A stretch of 33,843 nucleotides of DNA, from positions 1 through 33,843 of the forward strand of contig JAHQVL010000158.1 in assembly GCA_019634345.1 (NCBI GenBank). The letters run 5' to 3'. This document shows positions 8,481-16,384 of the stretch, one piece after another. Below the pieces are notes generated by a model that was not told the DNA's origin, did not search any database, and saw only the letters and a list, made by a program, of their open reading frames with translations. Source of the stretch: Rhodothermaceae bacterium (GTDB lineage: Bacteria; Bacteroidota; Rhodothermia; Rhodothermales; JAHQVL01). Numbering within the stretch: the first letter of the stretch is position 1; every line of letters begins with the position of its first letter. Position numbers and translations under genes: made by a program.

Positions 8481-9719
8481 ATGCGATCCATGCACATATT
8501 ATTAGTTTATCAATATTATCATAACCTGGACTGCCCAGCCTCTGGCAGACACTATCAATTTGTCAAATCCCTGAGTACCCATCACGATGTCACCATCCTC
8601 ACATCCGATGTCTGGGAGAATAAGCGGCAAACGCATCTGCATGAATGGGTACCCGAAGGCGTCGAAGTACACAGTTTTCCTGTTCCTTATACCAATGCGA
8701 TGTCCATCCCGGCGAGATTAAAAGCATTTGTCGGATTTGTTTGGCATGCTATTCGTAAGGGATTGTTGCTCAAGAAGCCGGATATCATCATTGGGACTTC
8801 CACCCCGTTAACCGCTGCCTGGGCAGCATCCATCATCGGGCGATTAAGAGGTATACCGTGGGTATTCGAAGTACGCGACTTGTGGCCAGACTTCCCGATC
8901 CAAATGGGTGCAATCAAACCAAAGTGGTTGCAGCGGAAATTGACAAAATTGGAGCACAACCTGTATAAATCAGCAGCACACGTTATTACGCTTTCTCCAG
9001 ACATGGAAGAGCATGTATTGAGCAAGGGGATACCTTCCGCCAAGGTCACCACCTTGTTGAACGGAACGGATATCCATCTTGCAGAAGCAACGACGTATGA
9101 TGAGATCGTGCAGCTAAAGAAAAAGCATCAGCTTGAAGACAAACACGTCATCCTGTATGCGGGCACCTTTGGACGAGCGAATGCGATCCCCACGATGATC
9201 GAGGCCGCAAAAAGGGTTCGGCACCGTAAGGACATTCAATTTGTTTTTATGGGAGACGGGTTCTACAAATCGGCGTTGGAAGAGGCTGCAGACAGATTGC
9301 GCAATATCACCGTATTGCCTCCTGTAGCACGCCATCATATATTTCATTGGTTCAGGCTGGCCCATGTATCCCTGGTCCCTTTTATCGATCTTCCTGTTCT
9401 TCGGTCTAATTCGCCAGCCAAGTTTTTTGACAGCCTTTCGGTGGGTACGCCCGTCATTGTGACCAATGATGGATGGACGAGATCCTTTGTTGAAACGCAC
9501 GAGTGTGGATGGTATGTCCCCCCTGAGAATGACATCACCTTGGCCCAATGCATCGGCAGAGCCATCGACAATGCAGTGATTACAACCCGTGCAGGGCGAA
9601 ATGGGTATCGTATTGCACGTACTTTGTTTGATCGCTCCCAAATGGCAGGCCCTTTAGAACATATATTACAGGACAGTATTCAGGCATTACCGCAAAAGCA
9701 ACTGGTAGTAGCTACTTAG
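8481..9719 (+). CDS. GT4-family glycosyltransferase (WbuB-like)
   Basis: This 412-residue protein has a GT-B fold pattern. The N-terminal domain begins MHILLVYQYYHN and contains FEVRDLWPDFP (129-139), a hallmark of WbuB/FnlC-type transferases. The C-terminal domain has ILYAGTFGRAN (224-234), FVFMGDG (255-260) and the donor site NSPAKFFDSLSVGTP (310-324). In most GT4 enzymes the donor loop carries a Glu where this protein has Asp317, a conservative change. WbuB-type enzymes add an amino-6-deoxy sugar such as L-FucNAc to the lipid-linked first sugar. Specificity here is unproven. The start may be the ATG at 8481 or the one at 8490 three codons later; neither has a Shine-Dalgarno. It is the third gene of the rightward operon. 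Confidence 0.9.
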   Translation: MRSMHILLVYQYYHNLDCPASGRHYQFVKSLSTHHDVTILTSDVWENKRQTHLHEWVPEGVEVHSFPVPYTNAMSIPARLKAFVGFVWHAIRKGLLLKKPDIIIGTSTPLTAAWAASIIGRLRGIPWVFEVRDLWPDFPIQMGAIKPKWLQRKLTKLEHNLYKSAAHVITLSPDMEEHVLSKGIPSAKVTTLLNGTDIHLAEATTYDEIVQLKKKHQLEDKHVILYAGTFGRANAIPTMIEAAKRVRHRKDIQFVFMGDGFYKSALEEAADRLRNITVLPPVARHHIFHWFRLAHVSLVPFIDLPVLRSNSPAKFFDSLSVGTPVIVTNDGWTRSFVETHECGWYVPPENDITLAQCIGRAIDNAVITTRAGRNGYRIARTLFDRSQMAGPLEHILQDSIQALPQKQLVVAT

Positions 9720-9774
9720 GAATGGAATCCGTTTGACGTTGTGTGCATAAAATCCCGATAGAAAGCAACACTCC

Positions 9775-10887
9775 ATGGCAGATCAAAGATATGCATCTCA
9801 CCCATTTGCAATGTTTCCACTAGAGCTGGAATCCTTGCTTAATCGCCCGCCGGCTACGATTGATGAGCCGGCGCTGCGCAATGAGTTTGCCGATCAAACA
9901 GTGCTGATCACTGGTGCGGGCGGATCTATTGGAAGAGAGCTTTCCTGGCAGGTTGCGCAACTCAATCCAAGAAAGCTTATCCTGGTCGACTTCAGTGAAT
10001 TTAACCTGTTTCACCTTGAACATACGCTGCGCACACATCTCTCCACGTGTGATATTGCTTTTGAGTTGCTGGATATTCGAGACACACAGCATGTAGATTC
10101 CCTCTTGGCGTCTGCACATCCGAATATAGTCTTTCATGCCGCGGCCTACAAGCACGTCCCGATGATGGAGCGGCATCCTTTTGCAGCATTTGAGAATAAT
10201 GCGCTTGCGACCGTAAATCTGCTTCATGCGTGCGAAAAGCACGGCGTGGATCAATTTATCTTTATCTCTACGGACAAAGCCGTCTACCCTACCAGCATCA
10301 TGGGCGCTACCAAGCGATTTACCGAATGGTATGTCCGCTCAGCAAATGGGAGCGTAAAAACCAAAACGGTTCGATTCGGCAATGTATTCGGAAGCCTGGG
10401 TAGTGTGGTTCCGCTGTTTGCAGAACAGATCGCCCAGGGTGGCCCTGTCACCGTGACGCATCCCGACATGGAGCGGTTCTTCATGACCGTTCACGATGCG
10501 TGCAGTTTGATCTTGCAAACCTTGCTCTTTGATATTGCCCCGGTGTATACCTTACGCATGAATCCACCCGTGCGCATTTTATGGCTGGTGGAGCGGATGA
10601 TAGCCATGATGGCCCCAGATACCTCTATCGATATTGAGTATATTGGGAAACGGGCCGGGGAGAAAATCCATGAGCAATTATGGGCTGCCGAAGAAACCCC
10701 CAACAATACTCCGCATCGGGATATTATTGGTCTATCTAGCCTGGCCAGCTATAGCCGTACAGAACTCGATGAATGGATCGGCTACTTGAAGCATCTTATT
10801 ACCACCGGTTCAGAGGGTGCGTTACGCCAGGCCCTCTTTCTTACTGAGTTCCAGACTTCCAGCATATCGAACGAGTCTGAAGAATAA
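9775..10887 (+). CDS. Nucleotide-sugar 4,6-dehydratase of the CapD/PglF/FlaA1 family, soluble short form
   Basis: This 370-residue SDR protein contains the NAD(P)-binding TGAGGSIGREL (46-56), D100-I-R-D, the NAAAYKHVP-like HAAAYKHVPMME (121-132), the catalytic STDKA (165-169) and the MGATKR segment (176-181), where Met replaces the SDR Tyr as in this family. The N-terminal LLNRPP....D....NEFADQTVL resembles the linker before the catalytic half of membrane-bound PglF/WbpM. However, the four TM helices of those long enzymes are absent, so this is a soluble version. Expected reaction: UDP-GlcNAc to a UDP-4-keto-6-deoxy sugar, possibly with C5 epimerisation as in FlaA1/PseB. The product would feed the aminotransferase of the same operon. 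No acetyltransferase (PglD-like) gene is in the window. Confidence 0.9.
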   Translation: MADQRYASHPFAMFPLELESLLNRPPATIDEPALRNEFADQTVLITGAGGSIGRELSWQVAQLNPRKLILVDFSEFNLFHLEHTLRTHLSTCDIAFELLDIRDTQHVDSLLASAHPNIVFHAAAYKHVPMMERHPFAAFENNALATVNLLHACEKHGVDQFIFISTDKAVYPTSIMGATKRFTEWYVRSANGSVKTKTVRFGNVFGSLGSVVPLFAEQIAQGGPVTVTHPDMERFFMTVHDACSLILQTLLFDIAPVYTLRMNPPVRILWLVERMIAMMAPDTSIDIEYIGKRAGEKIHEQLWAAEETPNNTPHRDIIGLSSLASYSRTELDEWIGYLKHLITTGSEGALRQALFLTEFQTSSISNESEE

Positions 10888-10897
10888 CTCATATCCA

Positions 10898-10927
10898 ATC
10901 CCATGAAGCATTTATGATTTATGGGAT
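10898..10927 (+). terminator. Hairpin after the rightward polysaccharide operon
   Basis: ATCCCAT at 10898-10904 pairs with ATGGGAT at 10921-10927 (7 bp, 16-nt loop), starting 10 nt after the dehydratase stop. There is no T-run after it, so it may be a weak terminator or an mRNA 3'-end stabiliser. Confidence 0.4.
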
Positions 10928-11096
10928 CAGCGGTTTATACCCTTGATTTTCGCTTTTCTTGCTGGTAATATTGCATTAATATACCACGTGCTGAAGCGTA
11001 TTGCGTATATATATGACGCCCAGTGTATCATATACACGTTCAGGTGTTACTCAGCACATCTTTCTTTTACTTCCCACCAAAAGACGGTTTGAATAC

Positions 11097-12467
11097 ATGG
11101 CGTCATCGGATAGAGGTCAATGGAGTTCTAGATTCGGATTTATCTTAGCTGCAGCTGGCTCAGCAATTGGACTTGGTAATATATGGCGATTTCCCTATTC
11201 AGCGGGTGAAGGAGGTGGAGGTATATTCGTTCTCTTATACTTGTTCTTCGTCATTGCCATTGGTATCCCTGTGCAGTTCGCAGAACTCTCAGTAGGGCGT
11301 ACTACAAAGCGAAACCCTGTAGGCGCGTTCAAAGCACTGGCGCCCAAATCATTATGGCCCATCGTTGGGGGCCTCGGGGTGTTAACAGGATTTGGTATCC
11401 TTGCCTTTTATTCTGTGATTGCAGGATGGACGGTAGGCTATCTGTACCAGGGCATCAGTGGTGGACTTGCATCAATCACTACAGGAGAACAGAGTGTTGA
11501 CCTGTTCACGCAAATAACCACGGACCCACTTATAGCGATTGGGTTAACCGCCGTATTCCTTGTTCTGACTGTGCTTGTTGTTCGTGGAGGGGTATCCGGT
11601 GGTATCGAACGTATCGCCAAGGTGTTGATGCCTGTACTTTTCGCTCTTCTGGTCGTGCTTGCTATTACGGCGATGACATTGCCTGGCGGCATGGACGGCG
11701 TTGCCTACTTGTTTGCCCCTGATTTCTCTGAGCTCAGCCTTCCCGTTGTGATGAGCGCGTTGGGGCAGGCCTTATTTAGCCTGAGTTTGGGCATGGGTGC
11801 CATGATCACCTATGGCTCTTATTTCCCGGACGACGCCAATCTCTGGCAGAGTGGTGTCTTAGTTGGGATTTGTGACACCGTAATTGCCATCCTGGCTGGA
11901 TTGATCATCTTCCCTGCCCTCTTCTCACAGGGCATGGATCCTCAAGGCGGCCCTGGCCTCGTATTCGTGACACTCCCAACCATTTTCAGCGCCATGCCGG
12001 CTGGTCAAATCGTAGGCACGGCCTTCTATTTCTTACTCGCTATTGCTGCCCTCACGTCAACCATCAGTCTACTTGAGGTTGTAGTTTGTTATTTCGTAGA
12101 CGAACGAGGATGGAGCCGTACTATGGCAGCCTGGGTTCTTGGCGGCGTCTGCTTAGTGCTTGCTGTTCCTTCAGCCCTATCTCAAGGAGCCGTACCTGCA
12201 CTGGGAGCAAATGGCATTTTTGGCGCCTGGGACTTCCTGACGCTTAACAACAATATATGGGGGAATTACTCGCTCAGTATTGGAGCTATCATGATTTGCC
12301 TGTTTGTTGGGTGGAAGTGGGGTATCCCCAAAGCTATGGAAGCTCTTGAATTGGGTAATCATCCTATGCCAGCCACGTCGCTGTGGGGTTTCCTCGTCAA
12401 ATTCGTATGCCCGATTGCGGTGTTTATCGTGCTCGTCTTCATCATTGTGAGTGGGCAATACTTCTAG
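11097..12467 (+). CDS. Sodium-dependent transporter of the NSS/SNF family
   Basis: With the ATG at 11097 the protein has 456 residues, typical for bacterial NSS symporters, with about 11-12 membrane helices. TM1 carries the unwound Na+/substrate segment GSAIGLGNIWRFPY (21-34), the family signature also seen in LeuT. The following GEGGGGIF and QFAELSVGR (TM2 region) are also family features. These proteins import amino acids or related compounds with sodium; the substrate is not readable. The frame is open back to a TTG at 11001, but that adds 32 hydrophilic, non-family residues, so I prefer the start MASSDRGQWSSRFGF. It stands alone, about 210 nt after the polysaccharide operon. Confidence 0.92.
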   Translation: MASSDRGQWSSRFGFILAAAGSAIGLGNIWRFPYSAGEGGGGIFVLLYLFFVIAIGIPVQFAELSVGRTTKRNPVGAFKALAPKSLWPIVGGLGVLTGFGILAFYSVIAGWTVGYLYQGISGGLASITTGEQSVDLFTQITTDPLIAIGLTAVFLVLTVLVVRGGVSGGIERIAKVLMPVLFALLVVLAITAMTLPGGMDGVAYLFAPDFSELSLPVVMSALGQALFSLSLGMGAMITYGSYFPDDANLWQSGVLVGICDTVIAILAGLIIFPALFSQGMDPQGGPGLVFVTLPTIFSAMPAGQIVGTAFYFLLAIAALTSTISLLEVVVCYFVDERGWSRTMAAWVLGGVCLVLAVPSALSQGAVPALGANGIFGAWDFLTLNNNIWGNYSLSIGAIMICLFVGWKWGIPKAMEALELGNHPMPATSLWGFLVKFVCPIAVFIVLVFIIVSGQYF

Positions 12468-12470
12468 AAC

Positions 12471-12498
12471 GTGCAAAGTTCAAGGTGCAAGGTGCAGG
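12471..12498 (+). repeat. Degenerate heptamer tandem repeat (GTGCAAG-type, four units)
   Basis: Four consecutive 7-mers can be read: GTGCAAA, GTTCAAG, GTGCAAG, GTGCAGG. The unit also occurs inverted at 12511-12520 (TGCACCTTGC), making the hairpin listed next. The element begins 3 nt after the transporter stop and is not coding. Confidence 0.6.
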
Positions 12499-12540
12499 GT
12501 AATTTTACTTTGCACCTTGCCCTCCCTGGTGGAACCAGGG
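12487..12540 (+). terminator. Two tandem hairpins downstream of the NSS transporter
   Basis: Hairpin 1: GCAAGGTGCA (12487-12496) with TGCACCTTGC (12511-12520) is a perfect 10-bp stem. It can extend inward by five pairs, two of them G-T. Hairpin 2: CCCTGGT (12524-12530) with ACCAGGG (12534-12540) is a 7-bp stem with a 3-nt loop. A T6 run follows only at about 12555. They probably end or protect the transporter transcript, but a classical stem plus immediate U-tract is lacking. Confidence 0.5.
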
Positions 12541-12655
12541 GTTAGGGCTTAACGTTTTTTAATAGTATGGCAATGTCTTTGCTTTGTTAATAACATAGAG
12601 CACGATTTGCATTTTTTATTTTGTTTAACCAACCAGGAGTTTCATCCTCTCGGCA

Positions 12656-14032
12656 TTGGACCCTGACCCTGAACCTTCCTCGTTTTTTGCATCGTTCCTT
12701 TCTCCTCTAACAGACCCGCCTCTCGTTGAGTTAGGATGGAGTATGATATCCCTGAGTATCTTGCTCCCACTGTGGCTATTAATTACCTACACGTCTAGCT
12801 ACGTACGCTCGTTACAATCGCTCAATGGCAGCGCTAGTGAAGAGCTGAAGGAGCGAAAAGATGCGAAAAGTAATCGCTTATTGACCCTGATAGAAGAGAA
12901 GAATGAGTTTCTCCTCGTATTGCGAACCGTCATTTCAATTTTATCCGTCACCTTTACAGTTCTACTCTTCCACGCGCTCTACACGTATCCTCCACTGCTA
13001 AATAGCTCACGGCAAGTAATATTTGGCGCTACGATCATACTGCTATCTGTGCTGCTCATTATCGCACGCAGGATTACCCCAAAAATCGTTGCTACGCGCC
13101 TAGCCCTCCCCTTTGCCTTGCGAGGTGTTACTTTTGCCTTTGTACTTCACCAATTAAGTAAACCCTTGACCAGGCCAATCACCAAGTGGTTTCATTCTTC
13201 CATTGGGTATGGAAAACCCGAGGTACATTTTCTCTCGGGTGAAGACCTAAAGGCTATGGCTGACATTGGCGAAGCACAGGGCACCATCGAAGAAGAGGAA
13301 CGTGAACTCATTCACTCTATCGTTGATTTTAGAGAATCTGAAGTCCAGGATGTGATGGTTAATCGCATGGATATGCATGCCATCTCTACGACAATGACGT
13401 TCCAGAATGCTATCCAACTTGTTCAATCTACGGGCCATTCACGGCTTCCGTTGTATGAAGAGCATCTAGATAATGTGATCGGTATTGTATACGCAAAGGA
13501 CTTGCTTGCCTATATCCCTTCAAATAGCCATTTAGACATCGTACCTGACTGGCGAAACATTGCTCGCGAGCCGTTTTTTGTACCAGCAAGCAGGCCGCTC
13601 GATGATATGCTCAAAGACTTCAAGACCCGCAAGAAACATCTAGCCATCGTTCTTGACGATTATGGGGGCACAGACGGCCTTGTGACCATGGAAGACGTGT
13701 TGGAAGAACTCGTTGGAGATATCAGAGATGAATTTGATGATGCAGAGGAAGATCTTCATGAGCAGATTGGTGAATCCATTCATCTTTGTGATGCACGTAT
13801 TCATCTGGATGATTTTAGTGATCTTCTAAATCTTGAGTTAAATACTGAAGAATTCGATTTTGATACCCTCGGAGGTCTTATCTTCCACCTGAAAGGGGAA
13901 ATTCCTCAAGAAGGAGACGAACTGTTTTTCGACTCTATAAAGATGCGTATAGAATCCATCGAAAACCACCGAATTGGGCGCGTCCTAATTCAAGTGCTAC
14001 CACCTACTGAAGACACAACACCGGTATTATGA
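12656..14032 (+). CDS. HlyC/CorC-family membrane protein with CNNM, CBS pair and CorC_HlyC domains
   Basis: This 458-residue protein has a CNNM/DUF21-like membrane part with helices near 26-46, 87-107 and 120-140, and RRITPKIVATR (138-148) at the position of the family G-E-I-x-P-K motif. Next come the linker EEERELIHSIVDF (212-224), two CBS motifs (about 230-345, with STGHSRLPLYEE and DDYGGTDGLVTMEDVLEELVGDI) and a C-terminal CorC_HlyC domain (about 370-455). The family includes MgtA-unrelated Mg2+ exporters such as MpfA/CorC and proteins of unknown role. The initiator is TTG at 12656, with AGGAG 18 nt upstream, which is rather far. An internal ATG at 12740 is an alternative that would still keep TM1. 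The last 4 nt overlap purF (ATGA), so the two are co-translated. Confidence 0.88.
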   Translation: MDPDPEPSSFFASFLSPLTDPPLVELGWSMISLSILLPLWLLITYTSSYVRSLQSLNGSASEELKERKDAKSNRLLTLIEEKNEFLLVLRTVISILSVTFTVLLFHALYTYPPLLNSSRQVIFGATIILLSVLLIIARRITPKIVATRLALPFALRGVTFAFVLHQLSKPLTRPITKWFHSSIGYGKPEVHFLSGEDLKAMADIGEAQGTIEEEERELIHSIVDFRESEVQDVMVNRMDMHAISTTMTFQNAIQLVQSTGHSRLPLYEEHLDNVIGIVYAKDLLAYIPSNSHLDIVPDWRNIAREPFFVPASRPLDDMLKDFKTRKKHLAIVLDDYGGTDGLVTMEDVLEELVGDIRDEFDDAEEDLHEQIGESIHLCDARIHLDDFSDLLNLELNTEEFDFDTLGGLIFHLKGEIPQEGDELFFDSIKMRIESIENHRIGRVLIQVLPPTEDTTPVL

Positions 14033-15525
14033 AAGAAATTAGAGAGCATTGTGGCATCTTTGGAATATTCAACGTCTCTGAAGCTGCCAAGCTAACCTAT
14101 TTAGGATTGCATGCTCTTCAGCACCGAGGCCAAGAAGGCTCTGGAATCGTTACCTCTACCTATGATGAGCAGAAGCAACGATGGATGATGCCTTCGCACA
14201 AGGACCATGGACTCGTGCTTGATGTCTTCAAAGATCCTCACATCTTCGAGAATAAACTTCTAGGTATGTCCGCTATAGGACACAACAGGTATTCAACCAG
14301 CGGTGCAGCCAATAATAGAGCCAATATTCAGCCTCTGAAGGTGCACTACCGCGAAGGTAATCTCGCCCTTGCACACAACGGCAATATCTCGAATGCCCGT
14401 GAATTGTGGCGATCATTCAGTGAAAGGGGTACTCTATTTCAGTCTACCAGTGATAGCGAAATCGTATTACATCTGATCGCTCAAAGCCGCCGCCGCAAAC
14501 AAATCGACCAGATTATAGACGCGGTGAGTCAACTGGAAGGCGCCTTCTCCCTTGTGCTATTGACGGATACGAGTCTTATTGCATTGAGAGATCAAAGCGG
14601 ATTTCGCCCTCTCTGTCTTGGTCGTATCAAAGATCCCAATACGGGTTCCTACGGGTATTGTGTTGCCAGCGAAACGTGCGCGTTCGACCTCATGGGAGCT
14701 GAATACATACGAGATGTAAATCCTGGAGAAATCCTGGTTATTGATCGAGAAGGCATTGAGGATGAGTCGTTTAAGAGCTTTGACATGCCTCGAAAATACC
14801 CTGTAAGCCAGTGTGTTTTTGAGTACATCTATTTTTCCCGACCAGATTCGATGGTCTTCGGAGAGATGGTAGACAAGGTGCGGCGAAAGATTGGTAAGCA
14901 GCTTGCTCATGACGCCCCTGTCCCGGCTGTCTCTGAAGGGGAAAAATCCCCGATAGTAATCTCCGTCCCCGACTCCTCTAATACAGCAACACTCGGCTAT
15001 GTCTCAGAGTGTATCAAACTTGGTTTCCCCTGCCGATACGAGATAGGGCTGATCCGTAATCATTATATAGGGCGAACCTTTATCTCTCCCGGGCAGAATA
15101 GCCGAGAAACACGCGTACGGCTCAAGTTCAACACAGTTAACGGGGTACTTAAGGACCGGATTGTTGTTATCGTAGACGATTCCATCGTACGCGGCACCAC
15201 TGCTCGTTTTCTCGTAAACATGATTCGAGAGGCCGGCGCAAAAGAAGTTCACTTCAGAATCTCATCTCCCCCCGTTATCAGTCCGTGCTTCTATGGTATG
15301 GATTTCCCAAGTAAAGACGAATTATTTGCCAACCAGTTTTCAGATATTGATGCGATGGCTGAATGGTTGGGTGTAGATTCTATTGCATATCTCTCTAAAG
15401 AGGGCCTCAAGACTGCGGTCCACAGCGCAAATTCCTCTCCTCATGGCTATTGCAATGCCTGTTTTACGAAGGAATATCCTACGCCTATTGAGATGGGTGT
15501 TACGAAGGAGGAGAACGAGTGGTAA
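14029..15525 (+). CDS. purF: Amidophosphoribosyltransferase
   Basis: This 498-residue enzyme makes 5-phosphoribosylamine from PRPP and glutamine, the first step of purine synthesis. The glutaminase nucleophile is Cys8 in EHCGIFGIF, so a 7-residue propeptide must be removed, as in the B. subtilis-type enzyme. GHNRYSTSG and ALAHNGNISN mark the Ntn-hydrolase domain. VIVDDSIVRGTTA is the PRPP loop. Four cysteines in the right context (SQCVFEYIYFSRP, ISPCFYGMD and the pair in GYCNACF) indicate the [4Fe-4S] version. It overlaps the preceding CBS-protein gene by 4 nt, an unusual partner for purF. No other purine genes are in the window. Confidence 0.97.
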   Translation: MKEIREHCGIFGIFNVSEAAKLTYLGLHALQHRGQEGSGIVTSTYDEQKQRWMMPSHKDHGLVLDVFKDPHIFENKLLGMSAIGHNRYSTSGAANNRANIQPLKVHYREGNLALAHNGNISNARELWRSFSERGTLFQSTSDSEIVLHLIAQSRRRKQIDQIIDAVSQLEGAFSLVLLTDTSLIALRDQSGFRPLCLGRIKDPNTGSYGYCVASETCAFDLMGAEYIRDVNPGEILVIDREGIEDESFKSFDMPRKYPVSQCVFEYIYFSRPDSMVFGEMVDKVRRKIGKQLAHDAPVPAVSEGEKSPIVISVPDSSNTATLGYVSECIKLGFPCRYEIGLIRNHYIGRTFISPGQNSRETRVRLKFNTVNGVLKDRIVVIVDDSIVRGTTARFLVNMIREAGAKEVHFRISSPPVISPCFYGMDFPSKDELFANQFSDIDAMAEWLGVDSIAYLSKEGLKTAVHSANSSPHGYCNACFTKEYPTPIEMGVTKEENEW

Positions 15526-15713
15526 TCAATTATAGGTAGACTAAACCTTTGGATAACACAAAGAAATCCAAAAGTGCATGGCTAAAATCATTTTTAGTAT
15601 TCTAAGAATGCGTTAAAAAATAATAGTCACCGCTTTTTTCTTGCTTATCTTGTTGACTATAACACTTAAATCGTTATTTTTTAAATAACTACCTCAACCT
15701 GCGTATAGCAACC

Positions 15714-15833
15714 ATGAGTCACCCACCTAAAAGCGGCATTGTCATGAGAAATCCTGTAGATCGTCTTATCCGCGTAATGGTTGTAGGTGTCGGCGTAGTT
15801 GGTTTGCTTATTTTGGCTGTTTTCCAACTGTAA
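15714..15833 (+). CDS. 39-aa single-pass membrane microprotein
   Basis: ATG at 15714 to TAA at 15831-15833 encodes 39 residues: a polar N-terminus (MSHPPKSGIVMRNPVDRLIR) and then a run of about 18 hydrophobic residues to the C-terminus (VMVVGVGVVGLLILAVF). It lies alone, 188 nt after purF, and is followed at 15898-15923 by a hairpin with a short T-run, so it looks like a separate transcription unit. No family is recognised. The NPVDR motif directly before the membrane segment resembles DPWDR in the 33-aa protein at 23313-23414. No Shine-Dalgarno is visible. Being short, it could be chance, but a clean TM plus a dedicated terminator argue for a real gene. Confidence 0.6.
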   Translation: MSHPPKSGIVMRNPVDRLIRVMVVGVGVVGLLILAVFQL

Positions 15834-15897
15834 GCCGGCATATCCTCATCATTACATCCGTAAAGCGGAACCACCACAGCTTTACCTCATTTTCTAC

Positions 15898-15926
15898 AAC
15901 GCACGGTCTAATAACCGTGCGTTTTC
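15898..15926 (+). terminator. Intrinsic terminator between the 39-aa gene and the GroES-like gene
   Basis: AACGCACGG at 15898-15906 pairs with CCGTGCGTT at 15915-15923 (9 bp, 8-nt loop), followed by TT and then C. It falls 65 nt after the microprotein stop. A GTG at 15917 that would extend the next gene lies inside the right arm, which argues against using that start. Confidence 0.65.
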
Positions 15927-15964
15927 AATTTGAAGATAATGGCTTGAATACGTGGCTTGAACAC

Positions 15965-16375
15965 ATGGACGAGATTATTATAGTTGGCGACCGCGTCTTG
16001 ATACGTCCAGATGACGGGGAGAGGCAAACGAAAACAGGATTGTACCTACCAGCTACGGTTGTAGACCAAGACAATGTAAATGTAGGCCAGGTCGTGCGCG
16101 TGGGCCCAGGCTATGTTATTCCCAACCCGGAATATTCAGACAGTGAAACCTGGGCGCCTTCAAAAAACGTAGTTCGCTACCTCCCCTTGCAAGCTCAACC
16201 CGGTGATACGGCTTTTTTTCTTCGGAAAGAAATGATCCAATTTACGTTTAAGGAGGAGAACTTTGTCATCGTACCTCACAGTGCTATTCTGGCTCTTGTT
16301 CGTACCACAGCAGATGACATCCTCAACGAGTTGGAAGATAACCTTGGGGACCTTGATGATTTGATTGATACCTGA
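15965..16375 (+). CDS. GroES/Cpn10-like co-chaperonin with acidic C-terminal extension
   Basis: From the ATG at 15965 the product has 136 residues and begins MDEIIIVGDRVLIRPDD, the normal Cpn10 start. TKTGLYLP matches the region around the mobile loop, then GQVVRVGPGY, PGDTAFFLRK and ENFVIVPHSAILAL follow the Cpn10 beta-barrel order. A usual GroES is about 95 residues. Here there is an insert between GPGY and PGD (about residues 55-83) and an acidic tail (DDILNELEDNLGDLDDLID). An upstream in-frame GTG at 15917 is rejected because it lies in a terminator hairpin and adds non-family residues. No groEL is adjacent, so this is probably an orphan, divergent co-chaperonin rather than the housekeeping groES. 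It converges with ricT, with 9 nt between stops. Confidence 0.82.
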   Translation: MDEIIIVGDRVLIRPDDGERQTKTGLYLPATVVDQDNVNVGQVVRVGPGYVIPNPEYSDSETWAPSKNVVRYLPLQAQPGDTAFFLRKEMIQFTFKEENFVIVPHSAILALVRTTADDILNELEDNLGDLDDLIDT

Positions 16376-16384
16376 GAACGTAAA

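Noticed and set aside
11001-11096. TTG-initiated extension of the NSS transporter
   Set aside because: The extra 32 residues do not resemble the family; the ATG at 11097 gives the normal N-terminus.
15917-15964. GTG-initiated N-terminal extension of the GroES-like gene
   Set aside because: The GTG lies in the right arm of a terminator hairpin and the extra 16 residues are not part of the Cpn10 fold.
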